64,000 nucleotides of DNA from Metridium senile (taxonomy: Eukaryota > Cnidaria > Anthozoa > Actiniaria > Metridiidae). Below are positions 54,751-64,000 of this stretch, piece by piece. Location of the stretch: contig OX459100.1 of the NCBI GenBank assembly GCA_949775045.1, forward strand, positions 11,790,086-11,854,085. The letters are read 5' to 3'. Position numbers and translations under genes: made by a program. The notes under the pieces were generated by a model. It was given only the letters and a program-made list of their open reading frames with translations. It made no database searches and was not told the origin of the DNA. Every line of letters starts with the position of its first letter. The stretch's first letter is position 1.

Positions 54751-55857
54751 ATGGTGGCAAAACTTAAGCCAACAAAAGTAGCGTATGCTATTCTGTTACG
54801 CGAGAAAGAACGTTATTCATTCCGTATTATCGCAAAAAAGTGTAACATTTCCAAATCGTCGGCACATCGAATATGGAAGTATCGTCAAAACTACCTTCGA
54901 AGTGAATGTAAAGAAAAGGCAATTGTGCATAGAAATAAGGGACGGAAACCTCGAATCAATGAAAGAGACAAGAGAGAAATGCTGAGAACACTCACAAGAA
55001 TGAGAAAGAAAGATGTTAATCTAACCGTCATGTCGTTAGTTAGAGAGGCGGGAATAGATCCGACATTGGTGCATCGAAGGACATTTACAAGATACCTTAA
55101 CAAATGGGGGTTTCACTTCCTTCAATCTCGAAAAAAGGGACTGTTAAGTGACAAGGACAAGGAATTGCGCTTAAAGTATGCAAAGAAGATGCGGAGTTTA
55201 TTGAAGGACAATCCTACGTTTTACACTCATCACATAGCTTTCTACTTGGATGGAGTATCCTTTATACATAAGTACAACCCCAAGAATGAAGCCTGTAGAC
55301 CGAAATCTCGAGTTTGGAGGAAAAAGGGTGAGGGGTTATCAATAACGGCAAGAGGAACAAAAGAGCTGGCTGGTGGACGAAGGCTTCACATTATGGTGGC
55401 CGTTGCATATGGCAAAGGCGTTGTATTATGCCAACCATATGAGAAGTTGAACGGTGAGTTCTTCGCCAACTTTATTCGGACGCATTTTAATTTAACGTTT
55501 GGAAAGGCAGGCCCGAAAGTAATGGGACAAAGACTATTTGTAATGGACAACGACCCAAGTCAAACAAGCTGTAAAGCAATGAGTGCATTAAGTGACATTG
55601 AGGCGACATTGCATCGCATCCCCAGCCGCACACAGGACCTAAATCCTCCAGAAAATGTTTTCCATATAGTTAAAAAGAGACTCGAACAAGAAGCTATAAC
55701 TTTGAATTTGACGATGGAAACATTTGACAACTTTAAAGAACGGGTATTGAAATGCTTTCAAAGTATTGACAGTGATTTAATTGATAAAACAATTGCGAGC
55801 TTACCAAAGCGCGTAGAAAACATTATCAGTCTCTGTGGAGGACGAACAAAATACTGA
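54751..55857 (+). CDS. Tc1/mariner-type DD34E transposase, unit 2
   Basis: Protein identical to 50568-51674, including D167, D266 and E301, the helix-turn-helix region and the GRKPRI box. Here the 5' region is preceded by the complete unit rather than host DNA, so its promoter context includes the region upstream of the unit 1 Rep gene. Confidence 0.93.
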   Translation: MVAKLKPTKVAYAILLREKERYSFRIIAKKCNISKSSAHRIWKYRQNYLRSECKEKAIVHRNKGRKPRINERDKREMLRTLTRMRKKDVNLTVMSLVREAGIDPTLVHRRTFTRYLNKWGFHFLQSRKKGLLSDKDKELRLKYAKKMRSLLKDNPTFYTHHIAFYLDGVSFIHKYNPKNEACRPKSRVWRKKGEGLSITARGTKELAGGRRLHIMVAVAYGKGVVLCQPYEKLNGEFFANFIRTHFNLTFGKAGPKVMGQRLFVMDNDPSQTSCKAMSALSDIEATLHRIPSRTQDLNPPENVFHIVKKRLEQEAITLNLTMETFDNFKERVLKCFQSIDSDLIDKTIASLPKRVENIISLCGGRTKY

Positions 55858-56582
55858 ATACCTATACTTAATTATTGATCATTAATTTTATCTGGAGGAC
55901 GAACAAAATACTATACCGGGTGCCTATACTTATTGAACACATTCAAATGTAACCATAATCTATCATTTATTTGTCAATAGAATGTTTATTACTATCTCTA
56001 AATAAACAGTAATATTCTACAAGATTCAGGTATTTATTTAATGATAATGATCACTAGTACAATATATTATAATATAAACCATGTTTTATAATTACAAACA
56101 ATCAAGGATAATTATTATATCAAGTATCATGAACAATAGGCCGATCAGCATATTAAGTTACAATACTCCATACTACTCCACACGACCTTATGTGTTAAAC
56201 AACAATATAAATCAGTATAATTTTGATAAATTATACTTGTCTTCTACGACAAATCAGTCATGTACACTTTCTAGAGCATGTACGTCTAATAATGTTCATG
56301 GCATGTTACGTATAATATGATAATCATCATTACTCCACTGTGATCTATATAAAAGTTGATAGTCTAATAGATTTACTTAACATTCATATGGAGTAATGTG
56401 CGTTTAAATACAATATGTCAACATTTTCTGTTGATAAGGGGACTAAACCGTAGAAGACGACTTCATAGTCTTATATAAAGCTAATTAAGATCCATATATT
56501 AAAATGAACAATCCTATTGTGTTATAATTATCAGTTAACATGATGGAGTATTGAGTGGAGTAATGTATAGCTTATTTCCTCG

Positions 56583-56604
56583 AATAAGCGCCGCGGCGCT
56601 TATT
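56583..56604. repeat. Perfect GC-centred palindrome, unit 2
   Basis: Same 22-bp palindrome as 52400-52421. Confidence 0.85.
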
Positions 56605-56834
56605 AAACTATTATCGTTTACACAGTCCCCTTCTTAATCAGAACTACGAATATCCGGTGGAGATAATTTAATGGACGAGCGGTGAAATATAATTATTTTC
56701 AACTGAAAAATAACGCTTTTGATAAAAGTTTCCTTTTAATGCTGTTATAGAGTAACATTATTGCGTTAAAATGCGGTCATTATACGAGAGTGGCGCTCAT
56801 TCCAAAGCAGTGCTTATTCGAGTAAATACGGTGT

Positions 56835-58160
56835 TTAGAATAAGTTATCGATATCTTTATAATCAAGTACGAATTTTGCAAAGCAATGTTGACAAGGTGA
56901 AAGGGATTTCTGTTTATCCTGCGGTATTTGTTTCCAAAAATTAAATGTACGCCACCTAACCTGCATCATCTGGGTATTTGCAGAATCTAATGACCCTCCT
57001 TTAACTAGGACCATAGGGGCATCGGCGGTAGCAAAGAATGGCGTATTTTTGTTGAATTCCACATCCTTGACACCAAAGTTTTTGGGCACAGGTAAATGGA
57101 CAGTATCGCCCTCTAACAACTGAAGTAAATCTCCCCAAGCAATCACAGAGGGATGCCAGCGGAAGTCGTTCAACACTACCACTTCAGCATCTTCAACACC
57201 AAGCCATGCAAATGTACCGGTAGCGGGGTTGGTGAAGGTTTTGTAGATGTTCTTTAAAGGAGATATGATAAAGGTTTTCCCCGTGTTAGCCGGACCGTAT
57301 ACATAAATGTTCCTATATTTCCCGCGTCCGTCCTTAAGCGCCTTGAAAATACCACTACAAAATGCTGACACAGACAACTCGTTCTGTGACATGAGTGTAA
57401 GTGCCATTTCAAGCCACTGGCCATTACAATCAGTTACACAGCTTGCCCCATATGCTTCATTGAGAATGTCGATGCGACTCATCTTAAGGCGTTGCATCTG
57501 CATTGGGGCTTCTACGAATTCCTTGGCCAACTCTAAGGCCTCATTCACCACTTTGGCACCTCTATTGGCAATGAATTGGGCTAGTTGTGTTTTTCCTTCA
57601 TTCTTTTGAACTACAGCTAAATTAACGAGTTCTAAACGTGTTTTGATGTTTTGTTCTTGTATGATTTGAACAACGTCAAATGTCGAATAGCGTTTTGCCT
57701 TTTTCTTATCGCCTTTATTTTTCGTAGATCTTTTTCTGTTGGCTGTTATAGCTTGCTCTGTTGAGGGTGGATCTGTTAAGATGGGATGATCTGCTGACTT
57801 GGCAAATTCTTTATCCTCCTTAATGACATACTGGTGGGCGCTGTAGTATGTGTTGTGATTACAACTGAAATTGACTCTAATGTCGTGATGATTCTGTATA
57901 TACTGCCTAACCCTTGACCACCTTGATCTCTTGTTCAGCTTCAATGCCATGTGGTAATGTGTTGAGTTCTCTGACTCGGAGGTTTCAGCATGGCTTTCTT
58001 TACAAACAACCCAATGATTCACTTCAACTTGCGCCACTTGTTGGAATGCATTTGCAATAATCATCGCAAAAGTTTCCCTTGACGACACTTTATCTAAGTC
58101 TGCACGACTATACGTAATCAAATAGACAAGTGACTGATGCCGAGTGTTTGAAGAAGCCAT
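56835..58160 (-). CDS. HUH endonuclease-SF3 helicase Rep protein, unit 2
   Basis: Identical in sequence to the unit 1 Rep at 52652-53977, with the same HUH, YxxK and SF3 helicase motifs. It faces away from the palindrome at 58436 and converges on the unit 2 transposase. The stop codon is immediately followed by the ACCGTATTTACTCG repeat. Confidence 0.92.
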   Translation of the reverse strand: MASSNTRHQSLVYLITYSRADLDKVSSRETFAMIIANAFQQVAQVEVNHWVVCKESHAETSESENSTHYHMALKLNKRSRWSRVRQYIQNHHDIRVNFSCNHNTYYSAHQYVIKEDKEFAKSADHPILTDPPSTEQAITANRKRSTKNKGDKKKAKRYSTFDVVQIIQEQNIKTRLELVNLAVVQKNEGKTQLAQFIANRGAKVVNEALELAKEFVEAPMQMQRLKMSRIDILNEAYGASCVTDCNGQWLEMALTLMSQNELSVSAFCSGIFKALKDGRGKYRNIYVYGPANTGKTFIISPLKNIYKTFTNPATGTFAWLGVEDAEVVVLNDFRWHPSVIAWGDLLQLLEGDTVHLPVPKNFGVKDVEFNKNTPFFATADAPMVLVKGGSLDSANTQMMQVRWRTFNFWKQIPQDKQKSLSPCQHCFAKFVLDYKDIDNLF

Positions 58161-58435
58161 TGTAATACTTACTTCAGGTCTGATTACATAAAATTGTAAG
58201 AATTTGGCGTCAAATTACACTTTAATTATGCAAATACTTTGTAAAGCCATAATTTATTTTGGGCTTCCTGTGTTATCAATCAATTCAAAAATAAAAAAAT
58301 AGCCACATATTATTATAAATTTTTATTAATTAGTTATGTAAATCATGACGACATACAGTTTATTTAACATTCGTGGCATTTTTGGTACGATTTACTGCGG
58401 TTTTCATGACGATTTTCATACAATCGATTTTAAGA

Positions 58436-58689
58436 CAATCATGGACATAAATATTGGGACACAGCAGGTTATTAGTGGTTTTTCACATATAATTGTTCAT
58501 TTTTCATCATATCCTCCCCCTCCCCCCCTATCTCAATGTTGATTTGACCAAGGAATGCCTACCAATGACCCATGTAACTCATGAACGGTCAACATTGAAT
58601 GGAGGGGGGAGGGGAGGGCTAAAAATGATGAAGGGTAACGTTTTTATTCGAATTGTTAATGTTGTCCCAAACAATATTGTCCGTGATTG
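58436..58689. repeat. Palindrome-like terminal/origin region, unit 3
   Basis: Third identical copy of the region with Tc1-like ends and C-rich/G-rich inner arms. Confidence 0.85.
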
Positions 58690-58933
58690 TCTTGTACAAG
58701 TAATTCATTAGAAAGTGTGATAATATCAGGTTTCGTCAATGTATATATTATTATAAATTACGGACAATGCAAGATAATGAATCATTTCAGTATACATGTT
58801 ATTTTGTACATTTTTTGTGGTTGATTGGGTTAATTTTGTGTTTTTCATATGCTCGCGGACTGACGGGATTCCTGTGTAAACGTAATTATTATGTCATAGA
58901 CTGCAAAATTTCATTTTTCTTGCACAATCAGAC

Positions 58934-60040
58934 ATGGTGGCAAAACTTAAGCCAACAAAAGTAGCGTATGCTATTCTGTTACGCGAGAAAGAACGTTATT
59001 CATTCCGTATTATCGCAAAAAAGTGTAACATTTCCAAATCGTCGGCACATCGAATATGGAAGTATCGTCAAAACTACCTTCGAAGTGAATGTAAAGAAAA
59101 GGCAATTGTGCATAGAAATAAGGGACGGAAACCTCGAATCAATGAAAGAGACAAGAGAGAAATGCTGAGAACACTCACAAGAATGAGAAAGAAAGATGTT
59201 AATCTAACCGTCATGTCGTTAGTTAGAGAGGCGGGAATAGATCCGACATTGGTGCATCGAAGGACATTTACAAGATACCTTAACAAATGGGGGTTTCACT
59301 TCCTTCAATCTCGAAAAAAGGGACTGTTAAGTGACAAGGACAAGGAATTGCGCTTAAAGTATGCAAAGAAGATGCGGAGTTTATTGAAGGACAATCCTAC
59401 GTTTTACACTCATCACATAGCTTTCTACTTGGATGGAGTATCCTTTATACATAAGTACAACCCCAAGAATGAAGCCTGTAGACCGAAATCTCGAGTTTGG
59501 AGGAAAAAGGGTGAGGGGTTATCAATAACGGCAAGAGGAACAAAAGAGCTGGCTGGTGGACGAAGGCTTCACATTATGGTGGCCGTTGCATATGGCAAAG
59601 GCGTTGTATTATGCCAACCATATGAGAAGTTGAACGGTGAGTTCTTCGCCAACTTTATTCGGACGCATTTTAATTTAACGTTTGGAAAGGCAGGCCCGAA
59701 AGTAATGGGACAAAGACTATTTGTAATGGACAACGACCCAAGTCAAACAAGCTGTAAAGCAATGAGTGCATTAAGTGACATTGAGGCGACATTGCATCGC
59801 ATCCCCAGCCGCACACAGGACCTAAATCCTCCAGAAAATGTTTTCCATATAGTTAAAAAGAGACTCGAACAAGAAGCTATAACTTTGAATTTGACGATGG
59901 AAACATTTGACAACTTTAAAGAACGGGTATTGAAATGCTTTCAAAGTATTGACAGTGATTTAATTGATAAAACAATTGCGAGCTTACCAAAGCGCGTAGA
60001 AAACATTATCAGTCTCTGTGGAGGACGAACAAAATACTGA
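58934..60040 (+). CDS. Tc1/mariner-type DD34E transposase, unit 3
   Basis: 368 residues, identical to the units 1 and 2 transposases, with the full DDE triad. The downstream flank (duplicated GGAGGACGAACAAAATACT) is also unchanged. Confidence 0.93.
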   Translation: MVAKLKPTKVAYAILLREKERYSFRIIAKKCNISKSSAHRIWKYRQNYLRSECKEKAIVHRNKGRKPRINERDKREMLRTLTRMRKKDVNLTVMSLVREAGIDPTLVHRRTFTRYLNKWGFHFLQSRKKGLLSDKDKELRLKYAKKMRSLLKDNPTFYTHHIAFYLDGVSFIHKYNPKNEACRPKSRVWRKKGEGLSITARGTKELAGGRRLHIMVAVAYGKGVVLCQPYEKLNGEFFANFIRTHFNLTFGKAGPKVMGQRLFVMDNDPSQTSCKAMSALSDIEATLHRIPSRTQDLNPPENVFHIVKKRLEQEAITLNLTMETFDNFKERVLKCFQSIDSDLIDKTIASLPKRVENIISLCGGRTKY

Positions 60041-60765
60041 ATACCTATACTTAATTATTGATCATTAATTTTATCTGGAGGACGAACAAAATACTATACC
60101 GGGTGCCTATACTTATTGAACACATTCAAATGTAACCATAATCTATCATTTATTTGTCAATAGAATGTTTATTACTATCTCTAAATAAACAGTAATATTC
60201 TACAAGATTCAGGTATTTATTTAATGATAATGATCACTAGTACAATATATTATAATATAAACCATGTTTTATAATTACAAACAATCAAGGATAATTATTA
60301 TATCAAGTATCATGAACAATAGGCCGATCAGCATATTAAGTTACAATACTCCATACTACTCCACACGACCTTATGTGTTAAACAACAATATAAATCAGTA
60401 TAATTTTGATAAATTATACTTGTCTTCTACGACAAATCAGTCATGTACACTTTCTAGAGCATGTACGTCTAATAATGTTCATGGCATGTTACGTATAATA
60501 TGATAATCATCATTACTCCACTGTGATCTATATAAAAGTTGATAGTCTAATAGATTTACTTAACATTCATATGGAGTAATGTGCGTTTAAATACAATATG
60601 TCAACATTTTCTGTTGATAAGGGGACTAAACCGTAGAAGACGACTTCATAGTCTTATATAAAGCTAATTAAGATCCATATATTAAAATGAACAATCCTAT
60701 TGTGTTATAATTATCAGTTAACATGATGGAGTATTGAGTGGAGTAATGTATAGCTTATTTCCTCG

Positions 60766-60787
60766 AATAAGCGCCGCGGCGCTTATT
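60766..60787. repeat. Perfect GC-centred palindrome, unit 3
   Basis: Same 22-bp palindrome as in units 1 and 2. Confidence 0.85.
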
Positions 60788-61017
60788 AAACTATTATCGT
60801 TTACACAGTCCCCTTCTTAATCAGAACTACGAATATCCGGTGGAGATAATTTAATGGACGAGCGGTGAAATATAATTATTTTCAACTGAAAAATAACGCT
60901 TTTGATAAAAGTTTCCTTTTAATGCTGTTATAGAGTAACATTATTGCGTTAAAATGCGGTCATTATACGAGAGTGGCGCTCATTCCAAAGCAGTGCTTAT
61001 TCGAGTAAATACGGTGT

Positions 61018-62161
61018 TTAGAATAAGTTATCGATATCTTTATAATCAAGTACGAATTTTGCAAAGCAATGTTGACAAGGTGAAAGGGATTTCTGTTTAT
61101 CCTGCGGTATTTGTTTCCAAAAATTAAATGTACGCCACCTAACCTGCATCATCTGGGTATTTGCAGAATCTAATGACCCTCCTTTAACTAGGACCATAGG
61201 GGCATCGGCGGTAGCAAAGAATGGCGTATTTTTGTTGAATTCCACATCCTTGACACCAAAGTTTTTGGGCACAGGTAAATGGACAGTATCGCCCTCTAAC
61301 AACTGAAGTAAATCTCCCCAAGCAATCACAGAGGGATGCCAGCGGAAGTCGTTCAACACTACCACTTCAGCATCTTCAACACCAAGCCATGCAAATGTAC
61401 CGGTAGCGGGGTTGGTGAAGGTTTTGTAGATGTTCTTTAAAGGAGATATGATAAAGGTTTTCCCGTGTTAGCCGGACCGTATACATAAATGTTCCTATAT
61501 TTCCCGCGTCCGTCCTTAAGCGCCTTGAAAATACCACTACAAAATGCTGACACAGACAACTCGTTCTGTGACATGAGTGTAAGTGCCATTTCAAGCCACT
61601 GGCCATTACAATCAGTTACACAGCTTGCCCATATGCTTCATTGAGAATGTCGATGCGACTCATCTTAAGGCGTTGCATCTGCATTGGGGCTTCTACGAAT
61701 TCCTTGGCCAACTCTAAGGCCTCATTCACCACTTTGGCACCTCTATTGGCAATGAATTGGGCTAGTTGTGTTTTTCCTTCATTCTTTTGAACTACAGCTA
61801 AATTAACGAGTTCTAAACGTGTTTTGATGTTTTGTTCTTGTATGATTTGAACAACGTCAAATGTCGAATAGCGTTTTGCCTTTTTCTTATCGCCTTTATT
61901 TTTCGTAGATCTTTTTCTGTTGGCTGTTATAGCTTGCTCTGTTGAGGGTGGATCTGTTAAGATGGGATGATCTGCTGACTTGGCAAATTCTTTATCCTCC
62001 TTAATGACATACTGGTGGGCGCTGTAGTATGTGTTGTGATTACAACTGAAATTGACTCTAATGTCGTGATGATTCTGTATATACTGCCTAACCCTTGACC
62101 ACCTTGATCTCTTGTTCAGCTTCAATGCCATGTGGTAATGTGTTGAGTTCTCTGACTCGGA
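61018..62161 (-). pseudogene. Rep gene of unit 3, two frameshifts and cut by the assembly gap
   Basis: Same sequence as the other Rep genes, except for two single-base losses in C runs on the plus strand: near 61461-61464 (at the Walker A codons) and near 61628-61631 (just upstream of the helicase domain). The N-terminal part beyond about residue 63 is lost in the N gap. The changes are both CCCC to CCC and lie within 700 bases of the gap, so sequencing or polishing errors are as likely as real decay. Confidence 0.85.
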
Positions 62162-62361
62162 NNNNNNNNNNNNNNNNNNNNNNNNNNNNNNNNNNNNNNN
62201 NNNNNNNNNNNNNNNNNNNNNNNNNNNNNNNNNNNNNNNNNNNNNNNNNNNNNNNNNNNNNNNNNNNNNNNNNNNNNNNNNNNNNNNNNNNNNNNNNNNN
62301 NNNNNNNNNNNNNNNNNNNNNNNNNNNNNNNNNNNNNNNNNNNNNNNNNNNNNNNNNNNNN
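62162..62361. other. Assembly gap (200 N)
   Basis: A run of exactly 200 N, a typical placeholder size, so the true distance is unknown. It interrupts the Rep gene of unit 3. Confidence 0.98.
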
Positions 62362-62410
62362 TCATTTCCACAACAATATCAATGGCGTTTTAAGTCATAT
62401 GTGTCTCAGA

Positions 62411-62682
62411 CAATCATTGACAAAACTGTTGGCACGATTGTTGATTTTGTTATGTTCCTATATCTGTAATACCCCCCCTCCCCCTGTCAATGTTGCTGGA
62501 GGGGTATATGAACCTTGTCAATCGCGGGAAACATTTCCAACTCTTGTACTCTTTCATGAAAAACAGCAACATTGTATTGGGGGAGGGGGGTAGACAAACT
62601 TATCCTCATAAATGAAAAAAATGATAGACCCACAAAAAAGTGTCCGAAATGTGATCGTGCCAACACATTTTGGCAATGATTG
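62411..62682. mobile_element. Stand-alone 272-bp relative of the array palindrome (MITE-like)
   Basis: Outer ends CAATCATTGACAAAACTGTT..GGCACGAT and ATCGTGCC..AACACATTTTGGCAATGATTG; inner arms CCCCCCCTCCCCCTGTCAAT..GTTGCTG (62472-62498) and CAGCAACATTG..GGGGGAGGGGGG (62563-62591). Layout and end sequence (CAATCAT) match the 254-bp region of the array, but the sequence is diverged. A TA follows the right end. It is either a MITE of the same superfamily or the palindrome of a related unit lost in the gap. Confidence 0.78.
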
Positions 62683-62699
62683 TAGCTATTTTGTCTTCA

Positions 62700-63010
62700 A
62701 TCAAAAAACATCTTTATAAATATCACCTGCATGTTTTAAAAAAGGGTTGATCTTTTGACATTTGCTTGAATCTGACATCGAAAATAGACCAGAGTAACAA
62801 ACTTCAAATTTTGATCGTTCTGAAAGTTTTGGGCTTTAAGTATCTTTATATTGTATTTAATCGAAAACATTTATTTAATGTCACCTGTCATATACAATTA
62901 AGGGTTGTTGGTCTAACATTTGCTTGAATCTGACATCTAAACCAGAGTAATAAGCTTCAGATTTTGCTAGAGTCATAGTCTAGTACTTTCACACAAATTA
63001 ATATATATTT
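62700..63010 (+). repeat. Imperfect tandem duplication of about 150 bp
   Basis: ACATTTGCTTGAATCTGACA and CCAGAGTAA.AA.CTTCA.ATTTTG occur in both halves (62758 and 62917 onward). Only the second half belongs to the end duplication of the window. Confidence 0.75.
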
Positions 63011-64000
63011 ACATACAAGACAAGGTGAAATACTAATTTAAAATTAACTATGTTTAAAACGAGCTAGTTTTTGTCGTTTCAAACCTGAAAATAAGTCTGA
63101 ACTGAATACCAAGTCAACTTTGACGCAATAAACCATACTTAACTAACGGAACAATTCAGTATTAAACTAAATATTTCCCCGCGTTACTCATGTGACTTGT
63201 AAAAACATATCAAAAATAGTAGTTTGAATTTAACGACGTCCGGTCACTTGAGAAACTTAACAATGCCAAGTGTATTCAAAACTATATAGGTCCATGTACT
63301 TATAACCGAGTATTATATAGTTAAAATAAGCCTTAGACTGTCTTGTTGATAATAATAATGATATTGATAGTTATAATGATGGATTGATTATGATGATGGT
63401 GGTAATGACGGTAGTAATAATGACAAAAACTATGATCTAGTAGGAATGATTATGATATGGTAATAATGGTTTTGATGATGATGATGGTGGTGGGTGGTAA
63501 TGTTGGTAGTAATAACGACAAATGGTTTTGATGATGATGATGGTGGTGGGTGGTAATGTTGGTAGTAATAACGACAAAAACTATGATCTAGTAGGAATGA
63601 TGATGATGGTAATAATGGTTTTGATGATGATGATGGTGGTGGGTGGTAATGTTGACAGAAATAATGATAATATAGGAATGATAATTATGGTAGTGATGAG
63701 TGATGCGCTAATTCTGGTGATAGTAATTATTTCACATTTTTTTAAATTTTCTTTGTTTTAACGTTAATGGTTGGTTGGCAAAGCAACAACAAACTATGCC
63801 ATGTATGTCCACCCATTTACCCTCTGGGTGAAGAATTGAGTTACAATAGGACTTGGGTAGACACTAAGTGGTCCTAACTATCGATTTACTAGACCAGTAA
63901 ATTGCGTCTTGCCCACTCAATGAAAAGAAAAAGAAATAATATAAACAACAAAATGATAAAAATGACGCAGGATAGCTAGCGTCGAAACGACGAGGACTGA
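62858..64000. repeat. Long direct repeat, right copy (matches 1-1329)
   Basis: Nearly identical to the start of the window and in the same orientation. It has one full 93-bp minisatellite unit where the left copy has three. Scattered single-base differences are visible. It continues past the window end. Confidence 0.95.

Larger units (their letters stand above)
50070..62161. mobile_element. Tandem array of a Rep + Tc1/mariner transposase element (three 4183-bp units)
   Basis: Units start at 50070, 54253 and 58436, head to tail, with no host DNA between them. All reading frames in units 1 and 2 are identical. The left border is a host TA (50068-50069) directly followed by CAATCATGGACATAAATATT, a Tc1-like terminus. 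Units 2 and 3 are instead preceded by the unit's own end (..TTTTAAGA). The unit is ambisense: transposase forward, Rep reverse, 3' ends facing each other, 5' ends diverging around a palindrome-like region. The right border falls in or after an assembly gap. Confidence 0.93.

Noticed and set aside
61616..62371. 251-codon frame across the N gap
   Set aside because: The frame is bridged by unknown bases; it is only the interrupted Rep gene of unit 3 extended through the gap.
50070..62682. Complete element bounded by TA on both sides, with the right end at 62682
   Set aside because: The right-hand palindrome is diverged and lies beyond a gap next to sequence duplicated from the window start, so it may not belong to the same insertion.

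Overview
The window is AT-rich eukaryotic DNA from a metazoan, most likely a marine invertebrate and plausibly a cnidarian. The reasons are a split host gene with GT-AG introns, intronless TMEM229-type genes, a very high density of short inverted-repeat DNA elements, CR1/L2-type LINE remnants, a tRNA-derived SINE, and Penelope-type hammerhead ribozyme sequences. No prokaryotic gene organisation is present. The taxonomic call is inference.

Layout. 1-12.6 kb: no confident host gene; minisatellites (93-bp, 95-bp, about 107-bp and about 147-bp units), hairpins and inverted-repeat elements. 12.7-21.2 kb: two nearly identical, intronless, minus-strand TMEM229-family genes (12987-13466 and 20633-21112) about 7.6 kb apart; between them lie long palindromes, a 1.25-kb terminal-inverted-repeat element and a decayed LINE. 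21.2-29.4 kb: AT-rich DNA with tandem repeats and nested inverted-repeat elements. 29.4-49.9 kb: one plus-strand host gene of 15 coding exons, a WDR89-type WD40 protein of 399 codons. Its introns carry most of the remaining mobile elements.

50.07-62.16 kb: the most interesting part. Three head-to-tail copies of a 4183-bp unit begin about 15 bases after the AATAAA of the WD40 gene. Each unit encodes two convergent genes: a Tc1/mariner-type DD34E transposase (368 aa, plus strand) and an HUH endonuclease-SF3 helicase Rep protein (441 aa, minus strand). The divergent 5' ends share a region holding a 254-bp palindrome-like structure. This is bounded by Tc1-like inverted termini and contains inner G-rich and C-rich arms, so it is a candidate for both replication origin and transposase target. 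The left edge of the array is exactly a terminus next to a host TA. I infer a composite replicative element that combines rolling-circle-type replication genes with cut-and-paste ends. It could be an endogenized small DNA replicon or a transposon that acquired Rep; I do not recognise it as a named system.

The third unit runs into a 200-N gap (62162-62361). Beyond the gap are a diverged 272-bp stand-alone relative of the palindrome and a second copy of the first 1.33 kb of the window (62858-64000). That end duplication next to a gap could be a real large tandem duplication or two haplotypes placed in series. The true right border of the Rep/transposase array is therefore unknown.
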